In this document: piece by piece, positions 24,055 through 32,193 of the stretch | Layout: the number at the start of each line of letters is the position of its first letter | Position numbering within the stretch: position 1 is the stretch's first letter | DNA from: DATMER01 sp963741305 | GTDB lineage: Bacteria; Acidobacteriota; Thermoanaerobaculia; Multivoradales; UBA5704 | Assembly (NCBI GenBank): GCA_963741305.1 | Contig: CAVUHL010000003.1 | Coordinates: forward strand, 6,634,001-6,698,000 | Direction of reading: 5' to 3' | DNA length: 64,000 nucleotides | Notes under the pieces: generated by a model | What the model was told of the DNA's origin: nothing | Seen by the model: only the letters and a program-made list of their open reading frames with translations | Databases searched by the model: none | Position numbers and translations under genes: made by a program

Positions 24055-25674
24055 ATGAGCACCATCCGAGGGATCCATGAGTCCGAAATCACCTGGGAGC
24101 TTGTCCGCAAGCGCAACTCGGTGGAGCGGCTGAAGAAGGAAAAGCCGGGGCTCGACGTCATCCACGACCTGCCCGCCATGATCGCGACGGGGTACGAGGC
24201 CGTTCCCGAGGAGGACTTCGTCCGTATGCAGTGGTACGGCCTGTACCACGACAAGCCCAAGCTCGGGCACTTCATGATGCGGGTCAAGATCGCGGGCGGC
24301 ATCCTGACCCCGGCCAAGCTGCGGGTGATCGGCGAGATCTCCGAACGGTATGGCCGCGGGCATGGCGAGCTGACCACCCGCCAGAACATCCAGCTCCACT
24401 GGCTGGAGCTGGCCAAGCTGCCCGAGGTGCTCGAGATCCTGGACCGCGGCGGGATGACCACCGCCGGAGCCTGCGGCGACAACGTGCGCAACATCACCGG
24501 CTGCCCGGTCGGGGGGATCGCGGCGGATGAGCCCTTCGACGTGCGGCCCTTCCTGGAGGAGGCCGCGGACTTCTTCGTCCGCAACCGCGAGTACTCCGAC
24601 CTGCCGCGCAAGCACAAGATCACGGTCGCGGCCTGCCCCGGGCAGTGCAACGCGCCCGAAATCCACTGCATCGCCCTGATCGGCTCGGTCGTCAAGAACC
24701 AGCCCGGGTTCGCGGTGCGGGTCGGAGGCGGGCTCTCCACCTGGCCGCGCCTGGCGGACGACCTCGGCGTCTGGGTGCCTCTCGAAGAAGGGCTGGAAGT
24801 GCTCCGGGCGATCGTGGACGTCTGGCGCGAAGACCTCAAGTACCGGCTCTCCCGCACCCGGGCCCGCCTCAAGTTCATGGTCAACGACACCGGCCCGGAG
24901 GCCTTCCGCGCCCGGGTCGAGCAGCAGCTCCGCCGGCCGCTCGCGGACGGCTCCGTGCCTCCTCCGCCCACCGAAGAGCAGGACCACACCGGCATCCACG
25001 CGCAGCGGCAGGAGGGCCTCTTCTATGCCGGATTCCCGGTCTTCCTCGGCTTGATGAACGGAGACCGGATGCGCGCGGTCGCCGACCTCGCCGAGTCGTT
25101 CGGCGGGGAGATCCGCCTGACCCGCCGGCAGAACTTCCTCCTGAGCGGCATCCCCGGAGAGCGGGTGGACGAAATTGTCCGCAGGGTGTCCGACCTCGGC
25201 TTTCCGCTGGGCGCCGGTCCTCTGCGCGGCACCAGCATTGCCTGCACGGGCGACCCGTTCTGCAACTACACCGTGGCCGAGACCAAGGGCCGGGTGCAGG
25301 AGATCGTGGAGCACCTGGAGCGCGTGTTCGGAGAGGCGGCGGCGAGCCTCCGCTTGAACCTCGACGGCTGCCCTCATGCCTGCGCCCACCACTGGATCGG
25401 GGACATCGGCCTCCAAGGCACGACCCTGCGCGAGCGCGGTCCCCAGGGCGAGCGGCTGCAGGGATACGACCTGTTCCTGCGCGGCGGCCTGGCCCGGGAC
25501 GCGGCGATCGGAAGGCCCGTCCTCAAGCGGGTAGCTGCGACTGAAGTCCACCTCGTGATCGAAAGACTGGTCCGCGCCTGGATTCAGGAGCGGCAGGGCA
25601 ACGAATCCATCCAGAACTTTTTCATCCGTCTCGCCGACGACGAGATCCTCAGAAAGGTCGAACAGCATGCTTGA
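24055..25674 (+). CDS. Ferredoxin-type sulfite/nitrite reductase (siroheme, 4Fe-4S)
   Basis: The 539-residue protein is a siroheme reductase of the NirA/SirA hemoprotein family and here probably makes sulfide from sulfite. It has two ferredoxin-like halves with GELTTRQNIQLHWLELAKLP and the cluster ligands CTGDPFC (Cys-x5-Cys) and CPHAC (Cys-x3-Cys) within LNLDGCPHACAHHWIGDIG. It heads an operon with APS/PAPS reductase and siroheme genes, which favours sulfite over nitrite. The ATG at 24055 is preceded by GGGAGG; a TTG at 24025 would add ten residues. Its end overlaps the next gene by 8 bases. Confidence 0.93.
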   Translation: MSTIRGIHESEITWELVRKRNSVERLKKEKPGLDVIHDLPAMIATGYEAVPEEDFVRMQWYGLYHDKPKLGHFMMRVKIAGGILTPAKLRVIGEISERYGRGHGELTTRQNIQLHWLELAKLPEVLEILDRGGMTTAGACGDNVRNITGCPVGGIAADEPFDVRPFLEEAADFFVRNREYSDLPRKHKITVAACPGQCNAPEIHCIALIGSVVKNQPGFAVRVGGGLSTWPRLADDLGVWVPLEEGLEVLRAIVDVWREDLKYRLSRTRARLKFMVNDTGPEAFRARVEQQLRRPLADGSVPPPPTEEQDHTGIHAQRQEGLFYAGFPVFLGLMNGDRMRAVADLAESFGGEIRLTRRQNFLLSGIPGERVDEIVRRVSDLGFPLGAGPLRGTSIACTGDPFCNYTVAETKGRVQEIVEHLERVFGEAAASLRLNLDGCPHACAHHWIGDIGLQGTTLRERGPQGERLQGYDLFLRGGLARDAAIGRPVLKRVAATEVHLVIERLVRAWIQERQGNESIQNFFIRLADDEILRKVEQHA

Positions 25675-26503
25675 CGTGATTTCCTCTCCCCCGGACGAGC
25701 GCGACCTGCTCGACGAATACGAAGCCGGCCAGCTCGCCCTGGAGCTGGATTTCGCCACTCCCCAGGAAGTGCTCGGATGGGCACTGGAGCGCTGGGGCAA
25801 CAATGCCGGCGATATTGCCCTCTGCACCAGCTTCCAGGCCGAGGGCATGGCCCTCCTCGACATGGCCTGGCGCATCGATCCGAACGTCCGGGTCTTCACG
25901 GTCGACACCGGCCGGCTGCCGCAGGAGACCTACGAGGTGATGGAGGCCGTGCGCGCCCGCTACGGGATCCCGGTCGAGGTCTTCTTCCCCGAAGCGAGCC
26001 AGGTGGAGGGCATGGTGGGCAAGTACGGGCCCGACCTGTTCCGGCGTGCGGTGCCGGCGCGGCTGCTCTGCTGCAAGGTGCGCAAGGTCGAGCCGGTCCG
26101 CCGCGCGCTCGAAGGCCTGGATGCCTGGATCACCGGCCTGCGCCGCGAGCAGTGGGCGAGCCGGGCCAACATCCGCAAGGTCGAGATCGATCACGAGCAC
26201 GGCGGCCTCGCCAAGATCAACCCGCTGGCCGACTGGACCGTGGAGGAGGTCTGGGATTACGTCCGCGAGCACGACGTGCCCATGCACCCGCTCTATGAAA
26301 AGGGTTTCACGAGCATCGGCTGCGCCCCCTGCACGCGGGCCACGGCCGAGGGAGAAGACCCCCGCGCCGGACGCTGGTGGTGGGAGACGAACGCGCCCAA
26401 GGAGTGCGGCATCCACTGCCCGCTGGAGACCGGAGGGTTCGAGCACGAGATCGAGGCCATCCTGCACCGCGGTGCTCTCCATGCCGTCCGGGGTAATGAG
26501 TGA
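25667..26503 (+). CDS. cysH: Adenylyl-sulfate/phosphoadenylyl-sulfate reductase (4Fe-4S type)
   Basis: The 278-residue enzyme reduces APS or PAPS to sulfite. It has the PP-loop-like nucleotide site ALCTSFQAEGMALLDMAW, the strand VFTVDTGRLPQETYE, the adjacent cysteines in ARLLCCKVRKVEPVR, the second pair in IGCAPCTRA, and the catalytic ECGIH near the C-terminus. The two Cys pairs mark a 4Fe-4S cluster, the hallmark of APS reductase, so APS is the more likely substrate. No ATP sulfurylase gene is in the window. It overlaps the sulfite reductase gene by 8 bases and the next gene by 4. Confidence 0.95.
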   Translation: MLDVISSPPDERDLLDEYEAGQLALELDFATPQEVLGWALERWGNNAGDIALCTSFQAEGMALLDMAWRIDPNVRVFTVDTGRLPQETYEVMEAVRARYGIPVEVFFPEASQVEGMVGKYGPDLFRRAVPARLLCCKVRKVEPVRRALEGLDAWITGLRREQWASRANIRKVEIDHEHGGLAKINPLADWTVEEVWDYVREHDVPMHPLYEKGFTSIGCAPCTRATAEGEDPRAGRWWWETNAPKECGIHCPLETGGFEHEIEAILHRGALHAVRGNE

Positions 26504-26952
26504 GCGTTGACGTCGATCCGGCACAGCGTGAAGTCCTGCTCGCCGAGATCGAGGGAGTCCTGGCCACCGTCCGCGAGCCGGGGGCGCGCGCCCGGTATGA
26601 GGAGCTGGCCGGCGCCGTGGCCGGGGGGACCGTGGAGGACGGCCTCCTCGGACCGCTGGAGGCGCTGACCGAGATGACCCTCCAGACCGGGCGTGCCCGC
26701 AAGCTGCACGGGGCCGAGAGCGAGCAGGCGCTGCTCCGGCTCTTTCACCGGACTCCGCGCGGTGCGGCGGCGAGGCAGGCGACCGATTCGGTCAACCGTG
26801 CGCTGCGCGAGCTCGCCGGGCAGGTCGTCGAGGAGATGCTCTTCACGGTCCAGGCCCCCGGCGTCTTCCGGCTGGGCCTGCGCACCGACCGCGTCCGGCT
26901 GGCCCTGGAGATCGATCGCCATGGGGTAACGGTCCAGAGCCTGGAGGTCTGA
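26500..26952 (+). CDS. Unknown protein in the sulfite/siroheme operon
   Basis: The 150-residue product is mostly helical and charged with no signal or membrane segment. Recognisable stretches are EVLLAEIEGVLATVREPGAR, LGPLEALTEMTLQTGRARKL and a beta-rich end (FRLGLRTDRVRLALEIDRHG). I know no family for it. GTG at 26500 overlaps the cysH stop (GTGA) and its own stop shares a base with the next ATG (TGATG), so it is translated in step with its neighbours. It may be an accessory factor for the reductases or for siroheme insertion; this is inference from position only. Confidence 0.72.
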   Translation: MSVDVDPAQREVLLAEIEGVLATVREPGARARYEELAGAVAGGTVEDGLLGPLEALTEMTLQTGRARKLHGAESEQALLRLFHRTPRGAAARQATDSVNRALRELAGQVVEEMLFTVQAPGVFRLGLRTDRVRLALEIDRHGVTVQSLEV

Positions 26953-27518
26953 TGTACCCCGTCGTCCTGGACCTGCGCGGACGCTCCTGCCTCGTGATTG
27001 GAACGGGCCCCCTCGCCGAGGAGAAGGTCCATGGATTGCTCGCGGCCGGGGCCGTCGTCACCCACCGGACCTCCTACGAGGAGAGCGACCTGGACGGAAT
27101 GGTCCTCGCCATCGTCTGCGGACAGCCGCCTGAGATCGCCGAGGCGGTCTGGCAGGAGGCGCAGCGCCGCAACATCCTCATCAACACGGTGGACGACATT
27201 CCTCACTGCGGGTTCATCGCTCCAGCCATCGTGCGGCGGGGGGACCTGTCCGTCGCCATCTCGACCAACGGCAAGGCGCCAGCCCTCGCCGTCCGCCTGC
27301 GCCAACGGCTGGAGAGCGAGCTGGGGGAAGAGTATGGCCGCTTCCTTTCCATGGCAGGGACGGTGCGGGCACCGCTCCTGGCCAGCCGGCCCGACTTCGG
27401 GGAGCGGCGCGAGCTCTGGTACCGGCTGGTGGACTCCGACGTGCTCGACCTGCTCCGGCAGGGGGACGAAGAGGCCGCACGCAGCCGCTTTGCCGAAATC
27501 CTCGGTGTGAGCCCGTGA
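26952..27518 (+). CDS. Precorrin-2 dehydrogenase / siroheme synthase N-terminal type
   Basis: The 188-residue protein is a Met8p/CysG-N-like enzyme that oxidises precorrin-2 to sirohydrochlorin with NAD+ and may also insert iron. The nucleotide loop is VIGTGPLAEEKVHGLLAAGA (about 16-35); conserved are LINTVDDIPHCGFIAPAIVR and GDLSVAISTNGKAPALAVRL. It lacks the C-terminal methyltransferase of CysG; that function is the next gene, overlapping by 4 bases. The pair provides siroheme for the sulfite reductase. Confidence 0.93.
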   Translation: MYPVVLDLRGRSCLVIGTGPLAEEKVHGLLAAGAVVTHRTSYEESDLDGMVLAIVCGQPPEIAEAVWQEAQRRNILINTVDDIPHCGFIAPAIVRRGDLSVAISTNGKAPALAVRLRQRLESELGEEYGRFLSMAGTVRAPLLASRPDFGERRELWYRLVDSDVLDLLRQGDEEAARSRFAEILGVSP

Positions 27519-28333
27519 GCGTCTACCTGGTAGGAGCCGGGCCGGGCGATCCGGACCTGTTGACCGTCCGCGGCCTGCGCCTCCTGCGCCGGGCCGAGGT
27601 AGTGGTCTACGACCGGCTGGTCAGCCCCGAGCTGCTGGCCGAGGCTCCCGAGGACGCGGAGCTGATCTACGCCGGCAAGGAGCCGGGCCGGCATTCCTGC
27701 CCGCAGGAGGAGATCCACGGCATCCTCATCCGTCATGCCTTGGAAGGGAAGGTCGTGGTCCGGCTCAAGGGTGGGGACCCGTTCCTCTTCGGCCGGGGTG
27801 CCGAGGAGCTGCTCGCCTGCGCCGAGGCGGGGGTCGCCTGCGAGGTCGTGCCAGGCGTCACCAGTGCGCTCAGCGTCCCAGCCCTGGCAGGAATTCCGGT
27901 GACCCACCGCGGGATTGCGGCGAGCTTCATGGTGGTGACCGGGCATTGCGACGGCCGGGACCGGGTCGACTGGCAGGCCGCCGCCCGGGTGGATACGCTG
28001 GTCATCCTCATGGGGCACGCCCGTCTGGGTGAGATCGCGGAGCGGCTCGTTCAGAACGGCCGGCTGCCCTCCACTCCGGCGGCGGCGATCTCGCGGGGCA
28101 GCCTGCCGGGGGAGCGGGTCGTGGTTTCCCCGCTTTCGGAGATCGCCGAGAAGGCGGCGGGGCTCGCCTCGCCGGTGCTGGTGGTGGTCGGGGAGGTGGT
28201 GCGGCTGCGGGAGAGAGTGTGCCAGGATACGGGGTCCACGCCTCGAATGGAGGCGACCCAAAGGAGACCCCATGCGTATCCACCTTCTCTGCCTGGCGTT
28301 GCTCGCGCTCGCCTCCTGCGCCGGACCGGCTGA
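27515..28333 (+). CDS. cobA: Uroporphyrinogen-III C-methyltransferase
   Basis: The 272-residue SUMT methylates uroporphyrinogen III twice with SAM to give precorrin-2. Signatures are YLVGAGPGDPDLLTVRGLRL at the start and VVRLKGGDPFLFGRGAEELL. VPGVTSALSVPALAGIPVTH and TLVILMGHARLGEIAERLVQ follow. The start GTG overlaps the previous stop. The last about 20 residues (28272-28333) run over the start of the M49 peptidase gene in another frame and may be an unconserved tail. Confidence 0.94.
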   Translation: MSVYLVGAGPGDPDLLTVRGLRLLRRAEVVVYDRLVSPELLAEAPEDAELIYAGKEPGRHSCPQEEIHGILIRHALEGKVVVRLKGGDPFLFGRGAEELLACAEAGVACEVVPGVTSALSVPALAGIPVTHRGIAASFMVVTGHCDGRDRVDWQAAARVDTLVILMGHARLGEIAERLVQNGRLPSTPAAAISRGSLPGERVVVSPLSEIAEKAAGLASPVLVVVGEVVRLRERVCQDTGSTPRMEATQRRPHAYPPSLPGVARARLLRRTG

Positions 28334-29960
28334 AGAGCCGCCCTCGGCCACGGGCGCGGCTCAGGGCAAGGCTCCGGAGATCAAGATCGTGCCTGACATC
28401 GAGCAGAGGCTTGCCAAGTTCTCGCCCACTCCGCTGGAGGCGGACCTTTCCGCCCTCTCCCCCGAAGACCGCCGCGTCCTCGACCTGCTCGTCCAGGCCG
28501 CCCGCCAGATGGATGAGATCTTCCTGCGCCAGGTCTGGGTCGGCAACCCCGAGATGAGGGACAAGGTCTCAGCCTGGACCGACAAGGACGGCAAGACTTC
28601 GGTGGCCGCCCGCGAGTTCTTCGAGCTCAACGCCGGCCCCTGGGACCGCCTCGGCGAGTTCAAGCCCTTCCTCGGCGACAAGCCGCACCCGGAGGGCGCC
28701 GGCTACTACCCCGAGGACATGACCAAGCAGGAATTCGAGTCCTGGGTCGAGAAGCATGCCGCGGACAAGGAGAGCTTCACCTCGGGCACGACCGTGATCC
28801 GGCGCGACGGCTCCGGCCTGAAAGCCGTGCCTTACTCCCAGGAGTACCGCCAGTGGCTCCAGCCCGCGGCGAAGCTCCTGCGCGAGGCCGCCGCGGCTAC
28901 CTCGAACGCCTCGCTCAAGCGCTTCCTGGAGCTGCGCGCGACCGCTTTCGAGACCGACGACTACTACGAGAGCGACATGGCCTGGATGGACCTGGACGCC
29001 CCGGTCGAGGTCACCATCGGGCCCTATGAGACCTACGAGGACCTCCTTTTCGGCTACAAGACCGCGTTCGAGGCCTTCGTCACGGTCAACCTGCCGAAAG
29101 AGTCGGCCGCGCTCACCCGCTACAAGGAGCGGCTCCCCTGGCTGGAGGGCAACCTCCCCATCCCTGACGAGCACAAGAACCCGAACCGCGGCACCGAGAG
29201 CCCGATCCGGGTCGTGGACACGGTCTTCACCGCTGGCGACACCAAGGCCGGCGTGCAGACCCTGGCCTTCAACCTCCCCAATGACGAGCGGGTGCGCGAG
29301 GTCAAGGGCTCCAAGAAAGTCCTGCTGCGCAACACCATGCGCGCCAAGTACGACCAGATCCTGATGCCCATCGCCGAGCGGGTGATCGCCCAGGACCAGA
29401 TCAAGGACGTCTCCTTCGACGCCTACTTCAACGAGGTGCTGCACCACGAGCTGTCCCATGGCCTCGGACCGGGGACGATCACGAAGGATGGCAAGAAGAC
29501 CGAGGTGCGCCTGGAGCTGAAAGACCTCTTCAGCACGCTGGAAGAGGCCAAGGCCGACGTGATGGGCGTCTACAACATCCTGGCCCTGATGCAGCGCGGG
29601 GAGATGCCCGCCGAGCTGCGGCGCACCCTCGAGCCGACGTACGTGGCCGGCCTGTTCCGCTCTGCCCGCTTCGGGGTTCACGAGGCGCACGGCCAAGGGG
29701 TCGTGGCGCAGTTCAGCTACCTGATGGAGAAGGGCGCGCTGCAGGTTGACGAGTCCGGCCGCTTCCGCGCCGTCTCCGAGAAGTTCCCCGGCGCCATGCG
29801 CGACCTCCTGCACGACATGCTGATGCTGCAGGCCGCGGGCGACTACGAGGGGACGAAGAGCTTCCTGGACAAGTACGGCAAGCCGCAGAAGAGCCTGCTC
29901 GACGCCATCGAGCGCCTCAACGACGTGCCGGTAGACATCCGGCCGGTCTATAAGGGTTGA
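28272..29960 (+). CDS. M49-like zinc metallopeptidase lipoprotein (dipeptidyl-peptidase III-like)
   Basis: The 562-residue protein begins with a lipobox (LCLALLALASCAG, Cys about 16). It carries the zinc site HELSH at residues 392-396 in LHHELSHGLGPGT and a second glutamate pair in LEEAKADVMGVYN (about 424-430). This is the arrangement of bacterial M49 dipeptidyl-peptidase-III-like proteins, except that the fungal/animal enzymes have HELLGH with an extra residue. The ATG at 28272 follows AAGGAG by five bases and lies inside the end of cobA. It would trim peptides at the envelope. Orientation and spacing suggest it is the last gene of the operon. Confidence 0.85.
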   Translation: MRIHLLCLALLALASCAGPAEEPPSATGAAQGKAPEIKIVPDIEQRLAKFSPTPLEADLSALSPEDRRVLDLLVQAARQMDEIFLRQVWVGNPEMRDKVSAWTDKDGKTSVAAREFFELNAGPWDRLGEFKPFLGDKPHPEGAGYYPEDMTKQEFESWVEKHAADKESFTSGTTVIRRDGSGLKAVPYSQEYRQWLQPAAKLLREAAAATSNASLKRFLELRATAFETDDYYESDMAWMDLDAPVEVTIGPYETYEDLLFGYKTAFEAFVTVNLPKESAALTRYKERLPWLEGNLPIPDEHKNPNRGTESPIRVVDTVFTAGDTKAGVQTLAFNLPNDERVREVKGSKKVLLRNTMRAKYDQILMPIAERVIAQDQIKDVSFDAYFNEVLHHELSHGLGPGTITKDGKKTEVRLELKDLFSTLEEAKADVMGVYNILALMQRGEMPAELRRTLEPTYVAGLFRSARFGVHEAHGQGVVAQFSYLMEKGALQVDESGRFRAVSEKFPGAMRDLLHDMLMLQAAGDYEGTKSFLDKYGKPQKSLLDAIERLNDVPVDIRPVYKG

Positions 29961-29981
29961 TCCCGTCCCCCCTCTCCCCAA

Positions 29982-30008
29982 CCCTCTCCCCCGTGCCGGG
30001 GGAGAGGG
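29982..30008. terminator. Bidirectional terminator-like hairpin
   Basis: CCCTCTCCCCC (29982-29992) pairs with GGGGGAGAGGG (29998-30008) across a GTGCC loop, an 11-bp stem. It separates the convergent peptidase and FKBP genes. The sequence type is a common dispersed repeat in many genomes. Confidence 0.6.
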
Positions 30009-30022
30009 AGCTCTTCCAAACC

Positions 30023-30373
30023 CTACTTGACGCCCAGCAGCTCCACTTCGAACTCCAGCGTGGCGTTCGGCGGGATCACCCCGCCGGCGCCGCGCGCTCC
30101 ATAGCCCAGGTCCGCGGGGATGGTCAGCCGGCGCTTTCCTCCCACCTTCATGCCGGCAACCCCCTCGTCCCAGCCCCGGATCACGTGCCCGGCGCCGAGC
30201 GGGAAGCGGAACGGCTGATTGCGGTCCTTGCTGGAGTCGAACTTGGTGCCGTCCTTCAGCCAGCCGGTGTAGTGGACTTCGACGGTCTTGCCGGTGCGGG
30301 CCTCGTCGCCGGTCCCTTCCTGGAGGTCCGTGTATTTGAGCCCGGATTCGGTGACTTTCTCTTGGGTTTCCAT
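30023..30373 (-). CDS. FKBP-type peptidyl-prolyl isomerase, cytoplasmic
   Basis: The 116-residue protein is a single FKBP domain. Conserved stretches are VEVHYTGWLKDGTKFDSSKD, FPLGAGHVIRGWDEGVAGMK, VGGKRRLTIPADLGYGARGA and IPPNATLEFEVELLGV, including the Tyr, Phe, Trp and Asp that line the active site. No signal peptide, so it acts in the cytoplasm. ATG at 30373 with GGGGAGGA seven bases upstream. It is the last gene of a minus-strand operon and follows a second, exported FKBP. Confidence 0.95.
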   Translation of the reverse strand: METQEKVTESGLKYTDLQEGTGDEARTGKTVEVHYTGWLKDGTKFDSSKDRNQPFRFPLGAGHVIRGWDEGVAGMKVGGKRRLTIPADLGYGARGAGGVIPPNATLEFEVELLGVK

Positions 30374-30396
30374 GGCGAGGTTCCTCCCCTCTAGCT

Positions 30397-30879
30397 CTAG
30401 CGGACGTTGACCAATTCGACCTCGAAGATGAGCGTGGCATTGGGCGGGACGATCCTGCCCATCCCCTGCTTGCCGTACCCCAGCTCCGGCGGGACCACGA
30501 GCCTCCGCCGGCCGCCGACCTTCATCCCCGCGACCCCCTGGTGCCAGCCCTGGATGACGTCGTCGATGCCGATGCGGAAGGTTAACGGGAGGCTGGGATC
30601 CTGGCTGGCGTCGAACTTCGTGTTGTCCTCGAGCCAGCCGGTGTAGTGGATCTCCACGGTCTTGCCCTTCGTTGCCTCCGTCCCTTCGCCGACCCGAAGG
30701 TCCCTGTAGCGCAGCCCGGAGGGAGTGACGACCTCCCGGCCGGCCTCTTGGGGGGCGGGGGAAGGCGCCGGCTCCGTCTGGCGGGCCTTGGCGATTCCCG
30801 GCCGCCCCGGCAGCGCAGCCAGCGATCCCGCGGCGAGCAAAGCCGTAAAGAGCACGCAAGAGACGGATTTTTGAATCAT
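30397..30879 (-). CDS. FKBP-type peptidyl-prolyl isomerase, exported
   Basis: The product is 160 residues from the ATG at 30879; an ATG at 30900 would add MTYNQGP and couples to the hutI stop by ATGA. The first helix (CVLFTALLAAGSLAALPG) looks like a signal peptide or membrane anchor. The FKBP core has KTVEIHYTGWLEDNTKFDAS, IGIDDVIQGWHQGVAGMKVG and IVPPNATLIFEVELVNVR. It is a close paralogue of the two other FKBPs in this window. A periplasmic folding role is likely. TACAAT lies nine bases upstream of the 30879 ATG. Confidence 0.92.
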   Translation of the reverse strand: MIQKSVSCVLFTALLAAGSLAALPGRPGIAKARQTEPAPSPAPQEAGREVVTPSGLRYRDLRVGEGTEATKGKTVEIHYTGWLEDNTKFDASQDPSLPLTFRIGIDDVIQGWHQGVAGMKVGGRRRLVVPPELGYGKQGMGRIVPPNATLIFEVELVNVR

Positions 30880-30896
30880 GGGACCCTGATTGTACG

Positions 30897-32162
30897 TCAT
30901 CCCGCCCGGCGCACCACCCTGCCCCCCTTGACCACGGCCGCCACCGGGTTGATCCCGAAATGGTACGCCAGGTGGAGGAGGTTGGGCGCATCGAGCAGCA
31001 CGAGGTCCGCCCGCTTGCCCGGCTCGACCGAGCCGACCTCGGCGCCCAGCCCCAGGCAGCAGGCCGAGTTCAGGGTGGCGGCGGTCAGGCTCTCCTCGAT
31101 GGTCAGCCCGAGCTCGAACACGGCGAGCACGAAGACCGCCGGCATCGACTCCGTATGGCAGGAGCCGGGGTTGCAGTCGGTCGCGAGGGCGATGGGCACG
31201 CCCGCCTCGATCATGCGGCGGGCCGGCGCGTACTTGTGCTTCATGAGGAAGAAGCTCGTGCCCGGGAGGAGCACCGCCGTCACCCCGGAGCGGGCCAGGG
31301 CATCGACCCCGGCCGGCGACACGGCGATCAGGTGGTCGGCGGAGAGTGCGCCGATCTCCGCGGCCAGCTCTGCGCCGCCCGAATCCACGAACTCGTCGGC
31401 ATGGAGCCGCGGCGCGAGCCCATGCCGCACACCGGCCTCCAGCACCCGGCGCGATTCCGCCGCGGTGAAGACCCCCTCTTCACAGAACACGTCGCAGAAC
31501 CGGGCCAGCCCCTGCTCCGCCGTGGCCGGGATGATCTCCTCGCAGATCAGGTCCAGATACCTCCCGCGGTCGGCGCCATGCCCCCGGTACTCAGGCGGTA
31601 TCTCGTGGGCGGCCATAAGGGTTGGGACGAGGTCCACTGCATGGGATGAAGAAGCGGCGCGGATCGCCCGGAGCTGCTTCAGCTCGTCCTCCCGGGAGAG
31701 GCCGTAGCCGCTCTTGGCCTCGGCGGTCGTGGTGCCCCAGGCGAGCATCTGGTCCAGCCGGCGGCGGACGTTCGCGGCCAGCTCCTCCTCCCCCGCGCGC
31801 CGGGTCGCGGCCACGGTCGAGAGGATTCCGCCCCCGGCCGCCGCGATCTCCTGGTAGGTCGTCCCCGCGAGGCGGGCCGCGAACTCCTCCTCCCGGCTGC
31901 CTGCCCAGGGTAGGTGCGTGTGGGGATCGACGAACCCGGGGATCACCGTGCCGCCCCGGCCGTCCAGGCGCTCGGCATCGGGCAGCTCGCCGAACGAGCG
32001 GACGCGCTCCTCGGGGCTGCCCACGAAAACGATGAGGCCGTCGCGGCAGAGCACCTCGGCTCCCCGGATCCGGCGGACGCGCCGCTGATCGGCTCCGCGG
32101 AGGGGAACGGTCCCCTCCGGGGTGGCCACTTCGGACAGGTTGTAGAGAAGCAGTTCCGTCAT
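30897..32162 (-). CDS. hutI: Imidazolonepropionase
   Basis: The 421-residue amidohydrolase performs the third step of histidine breakdown, hydrolysing imidazolonepropionate. The metal motif is GFVDPHTHLPWAGSREEEF; other conserved blocks are EAKSGYGLSREDELK, LHADEFVDSGGAELAAEIGA, SADHLIAVS and ALATDCNPGSCHTESMPAV. The ATG at 32162 is chosen because the conserved protein begins near TELLLYNLSEVATPEGT; TACAAT is eight bases upstream. HutH, HutU and HutG are not in the window. Its last bases overlap an FKBP start, and it lies 31 bases downstream of the S41 peptidase gene. Confidence 0.95.
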   Translation of the reverse strand: MTELLLYNLSEVATPEGTVPLRGADQRRVRRIRGAEVLCRDGLIVFVGSPEERVRSFGELPDAERLDGRGGTVIPGFVDPHTHLPWAGSREEEFAARLAGTTYQEIAAAGGGILSTVAATRRAGEEELAANVRRRLDQMLAWGTTTAEAKSGYGLSREDELKQLRAIRAASSSHAVDLVPTLMAAHEIPPEYRGHGADRGRYLDLICEEIIPATAEQGLARFCDVFCEEGVFTAAESRRVLEAGVRHGLAPRLHADEFVDSGGAELAAEIGALSADHLIAVSPAGVDALARSGVTAVLLPGTSFFLMKHKYAPARRMIEAGVPIALATDCNPGSCHTESMPAVFVLAVFELGLTIEESLTAATLNSACCLGLGAEVGSVEPGKRADLVLLDAPNLLHLAYHFGINPVAAVVKGGRVVRRAG

Positions 32163-32193
32163 GGCGGGGGATTGTAGCTCCCCACCGGCACTC

